From: Austropuccinia psidii
Lineage: Eukaryota > Basidiomycota > Pucciniomycetes > Pucciniales > Sphaerophragmiaceae
Reading direction: 5' to 3'
Assembly (NCBI GenBank): GCA_023105745.1
Contig: JALGQZ010000012.1
Span: 42,401,852-42,465,851, forward strand
DNA: 64,000 nt
Shown here piece by piece: positions 35,729-46,509 of the stretch (the stretch's first letter is position 1; the number at the start of each line of letters is the position of its first letter). Made by a program: the position numbers and the translations under genes. The notes beneath the pieces were generated by a model. It did not search any database and was not told the DNA's origin. It saw only the letters and a program-made list of their open reading frames with translations.

Positions 35729-38700
35729 TGTGAGTTATGTATGACATACCCATAAGACCACAAATAGCTGTATACACAGTTGATTTGGTATTAAACAGAC
35801 TTATCAGCTGGATTTAAAATGAATATAACTTTTTTGGATAAACCAAGATATAATTATTATGTCATTTTTGGATTCTATACTAAAAATAATCTAGGGTAGA
35901 CCAAAAGGGTGTTATGGCCAAAAGTGATTATTTCTTATGTTATGAAAAGATTTAAAAATCTCACAGTAAAATTGAAATTTTCTTAATATTTTTTAAAAAT
36001 TGTTAAATTTAAGCGTAAATAAGCTTAAATTTCAAGTCACATCAGTTTTATTCAGACTTACCAATATTTTAGTTAGAATTGAGGGGTTGTGTATATTTAC
36101 TGAATTGGATAAGGATTTTCCATACAGAATGTAAATCTTTCCTAAGCTCAATTCAAAGGGCTTTAAGGCCATAGTATGGCTTCAAATAAATGAAGGGGAA
36201 AAAACCATGCATAAAGGTGGGACAAAGGAAAAAGACCAAATGGAGCTGGGGTACCCAGCTTTTTGGATCTTCAACAATTCAATTAAGGTTGTACACCTGT
36301 ATTGGAGGATTTTCAACCCTATTTAAGCTTTAAGATTAGATTTTGATCCGACTTTAAAGTTTACCCTGGTTTTATCCCAATTTGAGAAGGAATTTCAAGC
36401 TGCCAAAGGGTAAACCCCAATATGCAAGCTTGAAATCAGGGCTTTGAGGACTTTCTGAGCTTAATTAATCTTAAAAAGCTTAAATAAGCTTAAAAGCTCA
36501 AATTTTCAAGCATTGAAACCTTATCAAAAGTTAAGGTTTGGTGTGTATTGTTCTTTTACATGGAAGAATAGCAATAACTTCAAAAATTCATTAAGAATCC
36601 AATTCTTGATGGATTTGCTTGAAATTTTCACACATCCCACAAATTGATGGTATCTGTGTATAAATCAAATTTTAATTATTGTGAGCCTTGAGGTATATTT
36701 TACATACCCAAATAGGCCACAATTATCTTTGAAAATTATTTTTGAACTATGCATAACCCATAAGTCATGCAGATATCCAGAATTCATCATTTTTGATTTC
36801 AGAAAAGATGAATAACTTTTTATTGAGTAAGTAAATCCATGGATTTTTGACCAGATTTAAATTCAAAACAAAATCCACCCACGGTAGCTCCATAGAGTGA
36901 ATAAGCTCAAATTAACTCTATGAGGTGGTAATAGGAAAATACTTCAATACCACATACAAGAATTGTGAAAGTTTTTGTTTTTCTCAATTTCATGCCAAAA
37001 TAATGGGAATGTGAGAAATCCCATGTTACATATACACTAAGAATAGTGTTATGCATGTTTGTGGAACTTAATATTATGGTATTATTACATACACTATTGG
37101 TACGCCCATAGTGGATATCAGTCTTGAAGCCTGAATTTCTATTTTTGACATTAAAATAGTTAAGGGGGACAAAAGACATCAAAGAGAGACAGGGTACCCA
37201 ACTTCTGAGGCCTCTGAGGCATAGACAACTCTAAATCTTTGATACGTGGCTGATCTTGGCCCAATTAGTATACTAAAAACTTTTGGGAAGTTGGCTACCA
37301 AGCAAAACCTCATTATATCTTAAGAAAATTGCAAATAAGCTGCTATTTTGATGTGTCAAGGAGGTAAAGAGAACCTTATACTCCTGTAACCATTTCAATT
37401 CTTAATGAATTTCCATGGATAAGCCCCAAAATAGTAATTAAAACCCTTTTTGGACTAGTATCCATTTATTTACCTCATAGCAACCAGCAATATAGTATTA
37501 TTTACAATTCTACATAGAAATGAGGTAAAAACTTCAAAAATTAATTAAAAATACAATTATCAATTTATCTGAAGCTTTCAGGACCAATTAAGAACAGTAT
37601 AATCTATGTAAAAGCCAAAAAAAATATATACTTTTATAAGTAAAATTCAAAATTTTACTTACAGTCCATTTTTGATGATTCCAAATGAAACACTGTATCT
37701 TCAAAAATTCACATAAAATATACTCTGTGATAAAATTTCCAATAAAATTGATACATTTGAGAAACCAATGATTATTTTGAAATAAAATAATATTTAAAGC
37801 TTTTACTCCTTTTATTCTTAACCATATTTGGTTTTGAATTCACGTAAAAGCATCAATTAAGTAATTATGATAATCTTACATGACAACAGATGATGCAATC
37901 ATTAATCCAAAAAGGATTACTGTTTTCTCACTCACTGGTTTTTCAGTTTGCTCCATGGCACACCTCTGTGAGCTTCCTTAGACTTAAAACAGGCCTCCTC
38001 TTGCTTTTCTTTTCCAAATCATCACATTATTCAATTATACCTTTATTACCAACAAGTAAGTATTAGTTAAACTTTTTGTAAGTATTTTATTCTTTAAGAA
38101 TGAATCAGAAAGACATGAGGTAATAGAAATCAACTATATATTTTTGTAATCTTGTTATAAATCAATTTTGATCCTTTAAATCCACAATTACCTGTCAAAT
38201 TTATCTACTATTATCTTTCAATAAGTTCTTTGGAGTATTAGTGAGTTATTTATCTTAATTCTTATAGTTTTTTCTAGTAATAGTTTTCTTCAAGAGTTAT
38301 CTTTATAATTATTCTTGTAAAAGATAATTATATATCAAAATAATTTTATTATTAAATTCTTCTTGTAATTGATTCTTGTAGACAATTACTGCTTACCATT
38401 ATAATCACCAGTAGTGTATAACAAGTAAAAGAAATAATTAATTAATTAATTATTTAATTGTGGTTATAATAATTTTTGTTATTATATTTCATAAGAACAC
38501 TCATAGTACTGTTAATGAATAGTAATATTATCAACAGTTTCATAGACAAATCTTACAATTATGTTTTAGAAACAGGTTTTACTGGTAATCAGCCTGGAAA
38601 ATTACTCTTTCAGTTATACTTCAAGGAAATTAAGATTTATTCAAAAAATAATTAAAAATTGAGTTTAAAATATTTTTTCTTGAAATTCTATTTTCAAGTT

Positions 38701-39769
38701 GTTCATGTTATTAAGTCAAATTTAAATAAAATATATTTCTATTAAAACTTAAAATAATTAATCCAAAATAGGATTAAAGCTACTTGGAGTTGAAAATAAC
38801 ACTGATAGCCTTTAATTGGAATTAAAAATAAGTTACCTTAAGTCAAGAATCTTATTTTTAAGCATTGTTTTTCAGTTTTGAGCTGAGAATGCCCTATATA
38901 TCCATTATAAATCATGAGATCTTCTCTGGAGGCATAAAAGAGCCTGTCAATCATTATTTTTTTCAATAACCAATCAATCATTGCAATTATGTTAGACATT
39001 TAAATAGGTAAAGTTTTATTAAATATGAAATATTATTATTAATTTAAATCTTATTTTATTTTATTTTCTATTATTTTCAAATTGAAGAATTGAAATCATA
39101 GAATTAAGATTATATTTTTAATCACAAACAATACTTTTTATCATATAAAATCATTATCTTGAATATCTCTTGAAATCCACAAATTCCTCTTGAAAACTCT
39201 TCAATCATACTTTTTATCATAAAAAGTTGTTTTATCTTTGAAAATATTTATTGTTGGTGTGTTTTTAACTTATAATAATTATTTCATATAATAACTGTTG
39301 TTTTTGACTTGTTGTATTAAATACATATTAGAAGTCAGTTTTTTCTAAAGTTCTATATTTTTTATCTCTTATTGGTATTTTTATATAGAATTTCACTTTA
39401 AGGATTATCTATGCACAGTGTTTGTGATGATTTCTTTTAGAGATACTATTTATACTATGTATAAGTGGATAAATATTATAATTTTCCACATGTAATTGTC
39501 TCATTAAGAGCTTTACACTTCTTACTGTTATAATTGTCTACAGCTATAGCAATAATAGAATAAATATAATTTATTAGAATTATTAAGATTTTTTTATTAT
39601 TAAATTATTTAATAATAATTAAATTTCTTTTTTTAATATATTTATTTTAAATAATTATATAAATTTGTGGCTATAATATTGAATTATATTAAATTTTCTA
39701 CTGAGGAAAGTCATAGTAATCTTCATATTTGTTACTATCATCAAGAGTTTCATAGAAACAACTTACACC
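35729..39769 (+). repeat. Solo LTR6, inside Copia pol
   Basis: Starts TGTGAGTTATG and ends CATAGAAACAACTTACA (39767) or two bases later. AAGCC stands at 35724-35728 and 39770-39774, a perfect 5-bp duplication if the extra CC belongs to the unit. The left part continues MKQCKPVQ and the right part resumes Copia coding. Without the nested LTR5 it is about 2.16 kb. Its early part (ACATACCCATAAGACCACA) is like the starts of LTR2 and LTR5. Confidence 0.8.
36680..38557 (+). repeat. Solo LTR5, inside LTR6
   Basis: An 1878-bp unit, TGTGAGCCTTGAGG to ACAAATCTTACA, with a perfect duplication ATTAT (36675-36679 and 38558-38562). It aligns with 50801-52711. No coding; the 91-codon minus ORF at 36907-37182 is incidental. 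Confidence 0.93.
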
Positions 39770-40502
39770 AAGCCCCATGCAATAGTAACTTCCTTCAAGA
39801 AATTGAAAATAAAGATTAATCAATGAAAACAACTCAATTCAAGAAAGCCATTTTAGGTTTAAAATATCTAGCTCAACCTAACAGACCACATATGATGTTT
39901 ACAGTAAGGAAACTTTTTCTTTTTGGTACTAACCTGATTACAGCACATTAGATAGAACTCAAAAATTTTCTATTATATTAACAAGTTAAAATAAGTATCT
40001 ATTCATAATATACTAAATGTGAACTGTCAAATCAAAGAATCTAGCTAACTGGTTGGTCAGATTTTGATTATTCCAATGCTCTTGACAACATAAAGTTGAT
40101 TAGTGGAACTTTTATTTTACTTTTCAATAATTCTATTTTTTTGTTGAGTAAGAATAATCAGTGGTAGAACAATAGAAAGCTGAAGCTGAATACATTTCAA
40201 TAAATATTTGTTCCAAGAAACTACAATGGCTTAGGTATGTGATGAAGGATTTATTGTATTAATTACCAGGGCAACACTTTTTAACAGAAAATCTGGAGAA
40301 ATAATCATATCAAAATGAGCCTCACTTAATGAAAACAGAAAAAACATTGTATTTTATTATCAATATTTACAAGACTGTTTCATTAAGAAACTATTCAACA
40401 TAATTAAAGTAGGTTCAGAATATATTATAGCAGATATTCTTACAAAATCATTGGGTTGTTCAAATATTATGTTTAGCATCTATAAAACTGCACCTTATTG
40501 AT
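39770..40502 (+). pseudogene. Copia RNase H remnant
   Basis: Read in shifting frames: LKYLAQPNRPHMMFTVRKL near 39860-39910 (the RT-RNase H connection), then WSDFDYSNALDNIKLISGTF near 40055-40110 (the RNase H start, Copia-type), and IIADILTKSLG near 40425-40455 (the conserved pol end). Numerous stops and frame changes. This is the continuation of the RT split by LTR6. Confidence 0.7.
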
Positions 40503-40985
40503 CCTGGAGGAGTGTTACACATTATAATCAAGGCAGAATCAACAAGAAGATAATTTACAAGAAACCTCAAACAGATAATATTTATGGAGAAAGAATTGAT
40601 TTTGTCTCATGGTAAAAGAAGAACTGACGGCTAATGTAAATTCTTGTGCATGTTGTGGTTACAACACAATAATTGTGCATTTAGTTTTTTCAACATAAAA
40701 AAGACCTTAAACATATATGAAGTGGTGTTGAATTGTATCTAATTTTTCTATATCAATTAAAAGAAACTATCTTTTTTTTATTTTATTTTTTTTTAGTTTA
40801 CTACTTATTATTTAGAGCAGATTTAGGAGTAGCTATTGTACTTAGCTCTTTATAGATTTATTCTTATCTTTATATTCACTAACTTTTATTTCTATGAATT
40901 ATATTTTATTAGTCTCTCAGAAGAGATTAGAACTAATATGCTGTCAATTCAAACATTCTATCCTTTCTAGGTCAAGTAGCCTACA
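40503..40985 (+). repeat. Copia purine tract and putative 3' LTR
   Basis: CTGGAGGAG at 40504-40512 is a typical Copia polypurine tract just past the pol end. The LTR would begin TGTTACACATTATAATC at about 40513. The right end near 40985 (GTAGCCTACA) is a guess because no second copy is present. Confidence 0.45.
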
Positions 40986-41139
40986 TTTTACTTTTTTTTA
41001 CATCTTAGATGGTTTTCTAAATACTTACATCTCTATGTTTTCTCTTTAAATTATTATTGGTTGCTTGTTTTTATAATATAATCATAGCAATTACATTAAT
41101 TCAAATAACAACTCAGTGATTTCTTTTTGAAATTCTTTC

Positions 41140-41432
41140 ATGTGTTTTTTATTATGAGGTGCTGAATTTTTTTCCACATTCTCACCTCATAGAGCTAATT
41201 TAAGCTCAATCATATTATGGAGTTACTCTAGGTGAATTGATGTTTAGAATCAAATGTTGGACTTAAATCTATGGATTATTTTACACAAAAAAGAGTTATT
41301 TATGTTTTGGTAGATAAAAATGATTAATTTTTGATATATAAATGACTAATGAGTTTTTTATATTACAAAAGTTATTTAAAATTTATTTTTGGCCTGTTTG
41401 GGTATGTAAAACAAACATCAAAATTCATAGTT
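41140..41432 (-). repeat. LTR5-like fragment
   Basis: Read on the minus strand it follows the first ~290 bp of LTR5 (compare 36680-36970), with CCTCATAGAG and TTTGGGTATGTAAAA in matching places. The LTR start TGTGAGCCTT is decayed to TATGAATTTT, all differences there being G/C to A/T. The rest is lost. Confidence 0.6.
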
Positions 41433-42349
41433 TTGGATTGTATTACAGAGGTTCAAACTGAGGAATTATGAAGAAATAGGTTCTTTTTAACTATTTTGAG
41501 CTATAATAACTGAACCATTATGTGCATAATCAACAGTACTGGCAGGAATAATGCTGTTTACTTTTGATTCTGTTTTGAGGTTTTCTTTTCTTACCACAGT
41601 CTCACAGCTTAAAATAAAGTATAAACAAAATAAAGCCTCACTTATTATATGAAAAAAATATTCTTTAGAAAATTTTGAAATTATAAGTATTTTTATAGGT
41701 TTTTTAATCTTTTCAATATAATAAAACCTTTTCCCCAAAAAGTTCAATCTTTCCAATTTATATTTATTCAATTCCTTCACATGTATTATACTTAAATTTT
41801 CACCCATTTAATTCAATTGAAAACTTCCAGTACACAACTGAAAAGTATCACTTACTCATCTGTAAATTTTAAGCTCACTTATGTAATACATGCCCACATT
41901 TTGACACTTCAATTGAAAATGCTTCAATTCCTCATAACTTCTAAGCTATATAACACACCCCAATTTCAACACACAAGTTGATGGTTAAAACCACATGTGG
42001 TGTAAAGTAAATTGAATTTTTGAGGATTTTTGTACTTTCATACAGAATATACTAATAACTCAATTCAAGCTTATTCAGAGGTGAGTGACAAGAATTCCAT
42101 TCACTGCTTACCCAACCTGAATTTTGATGGGGAATCCAATGGTGAATAAACTTCATAAGATTATTTATTGGAGCAAAATTTTTATTAAATTTTATTACCT
42201 TCTTTCCAAAAATTATTTTTCAATCCAATTTTGAAGTAAAAAGGTATTTTCCCAATTTTGATCAATTTTATACAGTTTTAAATTTTCTTTCATTATAAAA
42301 TTTATTCAATATTTTCAAAATAATCATGTTATTTCCTCTAAGGCTCACA
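41433..42349 (-). mobile_element. Truncated LTR2-type element remnant G
   Basis: The minus strand begins TGTGAGCCTTAGAGG (42349) and follows LTR2 for ~640 bp (compare 5240-5970). It then jumps, near 41715, into the leader and first gag exon of element C type (41487-41640, SIIPAST, compare SIIPAST in C at about 53705). So a deletion joins the front half of the LTR to the interior. The last ~80 bp are C-like leader exon, ending at the LTR5-like fragment. Confidence 0.65.
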
Positions 42350-42380
42350 AGGGCTGTTGCACTGGTGCAGCCCTGTAGGG
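42350..42380. other. Short inverted repeat at the edge of the gene island
   Basis: AGGGCTG and CAGCCCT are separated by 11 nt, giving a 7-bp stem directly next to the end of remnant G. It could be a chance hairpin or a decayed insertion scar. No terminator-like T-run follows. Confidence 0.35.
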
Positions 42381-43089
42381 TGTATCTTTTGATGCCGTAT
42401 GACCTTACACCTCCAAGTCCCCATCCAAATCCGGAAAGGCAGCAATTCCGTCACCAGCTCTGGGGCTGGTTGGGTTAGAATACTGCAAGTGGCCATTAAT
42501 CCTATGGGGCGGGCTTTATTTTGATTTTTTTGCCATAAATGTCCTATTTACAGGTCACAAGCTTTGGCCAAATCAGGAGTTCATTTTCAGCAAAATTTGG
42601 TCATTTACGGCAGGGATTGAATTCCCTGTTACCAACCTGGTTTTGTGCCCAGCGAAAGACAGATGAGGTCTTTGTTTGACCTTCAGGCTGCAGACAGGTA
42701 CCCATTTCTTTCTTGGTGTGAATAGTTTGGCTCCTTATGAATCTTGAATGAAGAAGGTATGTCCCCAAAAAAGTTTTGTTAAGTCTTAATCAGCTGTTTG
42801 ATAAGAATTACCTGTTTTTTTGAAAAACCTCATGAATGCGTCGTTTTAGCCTGGTGGTAGGATCTGTCTTGGATTTGGATGTGGCTCAGAAGTTTCCAAA
42901 TCATCCATGGATTCCAGACAAGTTCCAACCCAACGTGATGCCCGAGCCCAGCCGATAGCATGATCTTTTTCAAGGCTAGGCTAGTCAGGTGTTTATGTCA
43001 GTTTATGATTTCTCGACGCTTCTGTTTGACAAGTTTTGAAATTTCGTCAATTTTCCTTGATCGTTTGCTATTTTTGGCAGCAAAGCCTC
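42381..43089. other. Higher-GC intergenic DNA of the island
   Basis: Compositionally unlike the retrotransposons. No confident gene. On the minus strand about 42990-43080 there is a basic helix-like stretch (KNSKRSRKIDEISKLVKQKR), in a different frame from the ORF at 43090-43392. It may be a further exon of that gene. Confidence 0.4.
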
Positions 43090-43392
43090 TCAGGGCGAGC
43101 CTTGGCTTTCAAGCCTCATCAGGTCCACCTGCAGTACTCGTTTGGTCGGCAGTGTGTTCTGATCGGTTTCTGTCCGTCGCTCTCCATGTACTGTACTGCC
43201 CTTTGTTGCCTCTGAGGTTTTGTCCTTTTGTGACCACTGAATCGGTTGCTCTTGATTCTTGGGAGTAGCGCTGTCGCTTGGTCTTGTATCAAGATCTCTG
43301 GTTCTCCTGCGGGGAGTCTCTGGGAGCCCTACAAACTTGGCTACACTATTGGATGATTGATTATGTGGCGTACTACCGGCGTAGGATGACAT
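43090..43392 (-). CDS. Possible Ser/Thr/Arg-rich protein, first exon (hypothetical)
   Basis: The ATG at 43392 opens 100 codons: MSSYAGSTPHNQSS..., then a Ser/Thr/Gln/Lys/Arg-rich, disordered-looking region with no recognised domain. The N-terminus looks like a natural start. The frame stops at 43090, while a basic helical stretch just downstream lies in another frame, so an intron or frameshift may follow. It would be divergently arranged with the plus-strand gene whose first ATG is at 43424, only ~30 bp away. Either the two share a promoter or one of the models is wrong. Confidence 0.3.
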   Translation of the reverse strand: MSSYAGSTPHNQSSNSVAKFVGLPETPRRRTRDLDTRPSDSATPKNQEQPIQWSQKDKTSEATKGSTVHGERRTETDQNTLPTKRVLQVDLMRLESQGSP

Positions 43393-43423
43393 CCATCGAA
43401 GAAGATTCTGAAACGAAAAGCCC

Positions 43424-45009
43424 ATGCTGAAGTCTTCTGGAACGAGCAGCATCAAGAAGCATACGTCTCAATCAGAGTTTGAACCAGCCAGCAAGTCCTG
43501 TTTCGCGTATCGCCATCCCTTATCTCTACCTGTCCACCTTGGCCACATGACGTATTACATCCATACAAGGGCTAAAGGCTCTATGTCCCCTTGTTTGAAG
43601 CTCGCACTTATTGCTGAATTCTAAAGTACAAAATCGGGTAGAGGATCCTCATGTGAAGCAGTCGGAAGCACCCTTCCGTCTACCCTATTGCTGGAACATG
43701 TTATATATCTCATGGTAGTCAGTGTCAACCAATGTCATCACTCAAGACCAACTGGTTATAAAGTGCCTTTTGATCAGAAACACTTTTCCCTAAGCAATAT
43801 TCAAGCATTCATCTTGGAAATTGCTCCAATGATTATCAGCATGCATCTTTCCCAAAAACTTTCTCATCTGACTCAACTAAGTATAGCACTAGGTCCGACG
43901 TCATTCGTTGCGGCGTATCCTACTTTGGGTAGAATTCATGAACAATTTTTGGAAGTCCCAGTTCAAGACTTGGCTTCTACTTGGGAGAAACGGGGACAAC
44001 CATATGATCCTTCCCAGAACGCTTGGACGACCAACAGTGGAGCACTTGCTCCCTTTATTCCTGCTCCTATTGAGAGACAGATACCTCTGGCTCAGGCGCC
44101 CTCTCGTAGGTCCACTTTTTGCCATCTGCTAGGCTCCTCATTTTTCCAACCCATCGATCTTGATGAGGTTGTTTGGAATAAACTGTAGTCATCGAGGGAC
44201 CACGCTCATACGCACCTCCAACTATCCAACACGCCCAAGAACCGCCCACTTCTCAAGTTGAGCAACAGCTAGACATAGTCGTTCCTCCTCATCCCCAACA
44301 AAATTTCCTGCCATACCTTCGTTTACTTCAACATGTACAAGATACCACCCAACAAGATTTGCAGGCATACTTTGACGACTCGTCCTTTTTGGAGTTCATG
44401 CGTTTTGGGAGCCTGCACCGGAACCAATTAAATTCCCATCCACACTCAAATTTGCCCCAACATCCCTATCATCCGCCTCAGGTTGTTTCCCCCTACCATC
44501 TTGTTCAGAACGGACAGAACCCATTACGCCAGTCAAGTCTCCCCAATCATTCTCAAGGAGGAAATGGCCCATCCCATCTATCAAAATTTCCTAATCATCC
44601 TCGAGGAAATGGCCCAACTCGCCAATCAAACTTTCCTGATCACTCTCAGGCAGAGAATGGGCCATTGCAGCAGGCAAACTCCGCCTATCATTCTCAAGTA
44701 ACGTCTGGTCCATTGCACCAGTCCAAATCCCCCAATAATTCTCAAGGAGGAAATGGCCCATCCCATCTGTCAAACTTTCCTAATTATCCTCGAGGAAATG
44801 ACCCAACCCGCCAATCAAACTTTCCTGATCACTCTCAGGCAGAGAATGGGCCATTGCAGCAGTCAAACTCCGCCTATCATTCTCAAGTAACGTCTGGTCC
44901 ATTGCACCAGTCCAAATCCCCCAATCATTCTCAGGAAGCCCAAGATTTAAGCCCTGACAAGTTGGAGCTCTCTGACGACTGCCAGGACACATACACTCAC
45001 TTGAGTTGA
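43424..45009 (+). CDS. Tandem-repeat Pro/Gln/Asn/Ser-rich protein (hypothetical)
   Basis: Two open stretches in one frame (43424-43624 and 43688-44105) join, through a likely 83-bp intron (44106-44188, GTAGGT...CTGTAG, phase 1), to a frame open to 45009. The front part (about 43730-44100) is globular-looking (HFSLSNIQAFILEIAPMII). The second half is disordered and built of ~16-residue units around HSQ..NGP..QS.FP. A TAA at 43622 means either the start is ATG 43688 or another intron lies between. No domain, signal peptide or membrane segment is recognised. GC content and codon choice differ sharply from the retrotransposons. Likely a real host gene of unknown function. Confidence 0.55.
44106..44188 (+). 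other. Predicted intron, 83 bp
   Basis: GTAGGT donor and CTGTAG acceptor. Removing it fuses the frame of 43688-44105 with the frame of 44189-45009 (phase 1), bypassing the TAG at 44186. Length is typical of fungal introns. Confidence 0.6.
44551..44940 (+). repeat. In-frame 189-bp repeat in the coding region
   Basis: A 189-bp (63-codon) block made of four ~16-residue subunits occurs twice, starting at 44551 and 44740, with few differences. A multiple of three keeps the frame open, so copy number could vary between alleles without breaking the protein. Confidence 0.85.
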
Positions 45010-45241
45010 GTTGACCCAAAACCAGTACTGTCCTTGCTATTCAACTTCACTTCAACCTTTTCTATGGGATAAATAATTACAAAAGAACAAAAGCTGATAA
45101 ACTATTTGTGAAAAATTAACTTTATATCATCAATTGGCCTACTTTTTAAAACCCGTTTGTCTATTTAAGTTAGTCTAGCTACAAAGAGACCAAAGCTAGC
45201 CTGGGTTTCTCTTTTTTTCTAATTGTTCCCTACTTTATCAG
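45010..45241 (+). other. Intergenic DNA between the two island genes
   Basis: No open frame. It ends with a pyrimidine-rich stretch and TTTATCAG at 45234-45241, a good splice acceptor in front of the next frame. An upstream exon of the next gene may therefore lie here or in the previous gene. Confidence 0.4.
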
Positions 45242-46509
45242 ATCCAATTGGCTTTCGGTTGTACTGAACGCGACCCTCTTCAAAAATTAATTGCAGAAGG
45301 CGCCTTAACTTCCGTTGAGCACTCCTCGCTCCGGGCGAAACCTTCATCTTCACGAAACAACGCGAGGTTTCACCCGACAAAAAAAAGCAAGAGACCCGTG
45401 AGAGGTGTATTATCATTTTTTGCTGCGGAAATCACGAAAAATTGGCGATGGCCAGGTAAGTAAATCAATCTCGAAAACCAGGTTTTTTAATGTTTTTTGC
45501 GACAATCAGACTGATTTCAACTCCATCAGGTTCACCAAAAGAAACAGTTTACCAGTGGATCATGCCCTTGACGCGTTTCTCAGAGATGAATCCAAATGGA
45601 TTAGAAAGCATTGCCTCTGATCTCTCAAAAGCATTACCCAACCCTTTGTGGCGAGGTTCCGACCCCGTTTTGCCAAGCTCAGAGGCAATATCAACAGGCG
45701 AGGACGAGGGCTTTGTACGCCCACTTCAAATTTTTCCGTCCTCGAAACGCGATATGTTTTGCAATATGTTTAATGGCCGTTTCCAAAAAATCCACTCTTA
45801 CGTGGAAGAGGTCTTGCACAAAGTCCCCAGGAACGAGCAGAGCAGGATCACTTCCGAGGATCTTCCCATGTGTTATACAACTCATTTCATGTTAGGTGAC
45901 AAACGGTCTCTATTCGGCTATCTTCAGTTGGCAATCAAAGGGAATCCCACCAGCTGGCGAATGCTCAGGCCACGTCTGAGAACGCTATCACAATTAAGTC
46001 TTTTTCTCTACGGTCGTTCTCTCAACATGATAAAGCAGAGATTGGACGAAGAAAGGATTTTAAAATTTATCCAATGGCTCTCTGATAAGTTCACCGACCT
46101 CAAAACAGATTTGCCTTTAGTTGGACCAACAAAAAGAATTCTGAAAGAGAGTATGAGTGAACATAGTTTTGACGATGCTCAAAAGTTAATAATGAGTGCT
46201 TTAGCGGCCGGGAAATTTAGCGAAATCATCGATAGCGCCAGCCTATCCTTGGCTATATTGTTTTACAAGGAGGTCGAAACAAATTTGTGGATAAACAAGT
46301 TCAAGAACTCAAAAGACGAGTTTTGGCACTCAATGTTTGTATACCTCACGATGAATATCCACATTTTTGATCATCCTGGAAGATATAAGTTCGATCCGGT
46401 TTTTTGGGTTAACTTTAAAGAGAAACAAGCCATAGATGTCGTATTGGCCAGAATTGACGGCGAGCTGGAACAAAAAAGCGCTGAGAGCTTATCACATGTA
46501 GAAAAGTGA
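45242..46509 (+). CDS. Two-exon globular protein, hypothetical
   Basis: Exon 45242-45455 joins exon 45530-46509 through a 74-bp intron with a consensus GTAAGT donor and ATCAG acceptor (phase 1). The second exon gives a ~326-residue, well-mixed globular sequence: acidic-hydrophobic start (MNPNGLESIASDLSKALP), RPLQIFPSSKRDMF, DLPMCYTTHFMLGDKRSLFGYL and a helical second half ending HVEK. No catalytic motif, transmembrane helix or signal peptide is visible. I do not recognise the family. The true start is uncertain: no ATG in the first exon, with ATGs at 45490 (inside the intron), 45562 and 45586. The base composition and clean frame argue for a functional host gene. Confidence 0.65.
45456..45529 (+). 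other. Predicted intron, 74 bp
   Basis: GTAAGT donor at 45456 and CATCAG acceptor ending 45529. Removal joins ...RWPG to SPKETVYQW in frame. Using the nearer AG at 45509 would give an immediate stop. Confidence 0.65.

Larger units (their letters stand above)
30896..40985 (+). mobile_element. Decayed Ty1/Copia element interrupted by two solo LTRs
   Basis: Domains run gag, protease, integrase, RT, RNase H, the Copia order (integrase before RT), in contrast to the Gypsy elements. The coding is littered with stops. LTR6 (35729-39769) splits pol between RT and RNase H, and LTR5 splits LTR6. A purine tract and likely 3' LTR end it. The 5' LTR is not found and may have been lost beside the satellite. 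It is among the most decayed elements in the window. Confidence 0.82.

Noticed and set aside
42361..42500. Possible tRNA or other structured RNA gene
   Set aside because: Some local inverted repeats, but no cloverleaf and no A/B box.
43424..43624. Firm first exon for the repeat-protein gene
   Set aside because: It is in frame with 43688 but ends in TAA with no convincing donor before it. Kept only as part of an uncertain model.
43688..46509. Treating the two island genes as one
   Set aside because: A stop at 45009 and ~230 bp without an open frame separate them, though an acceptor at 45241 leaves the possibility open.
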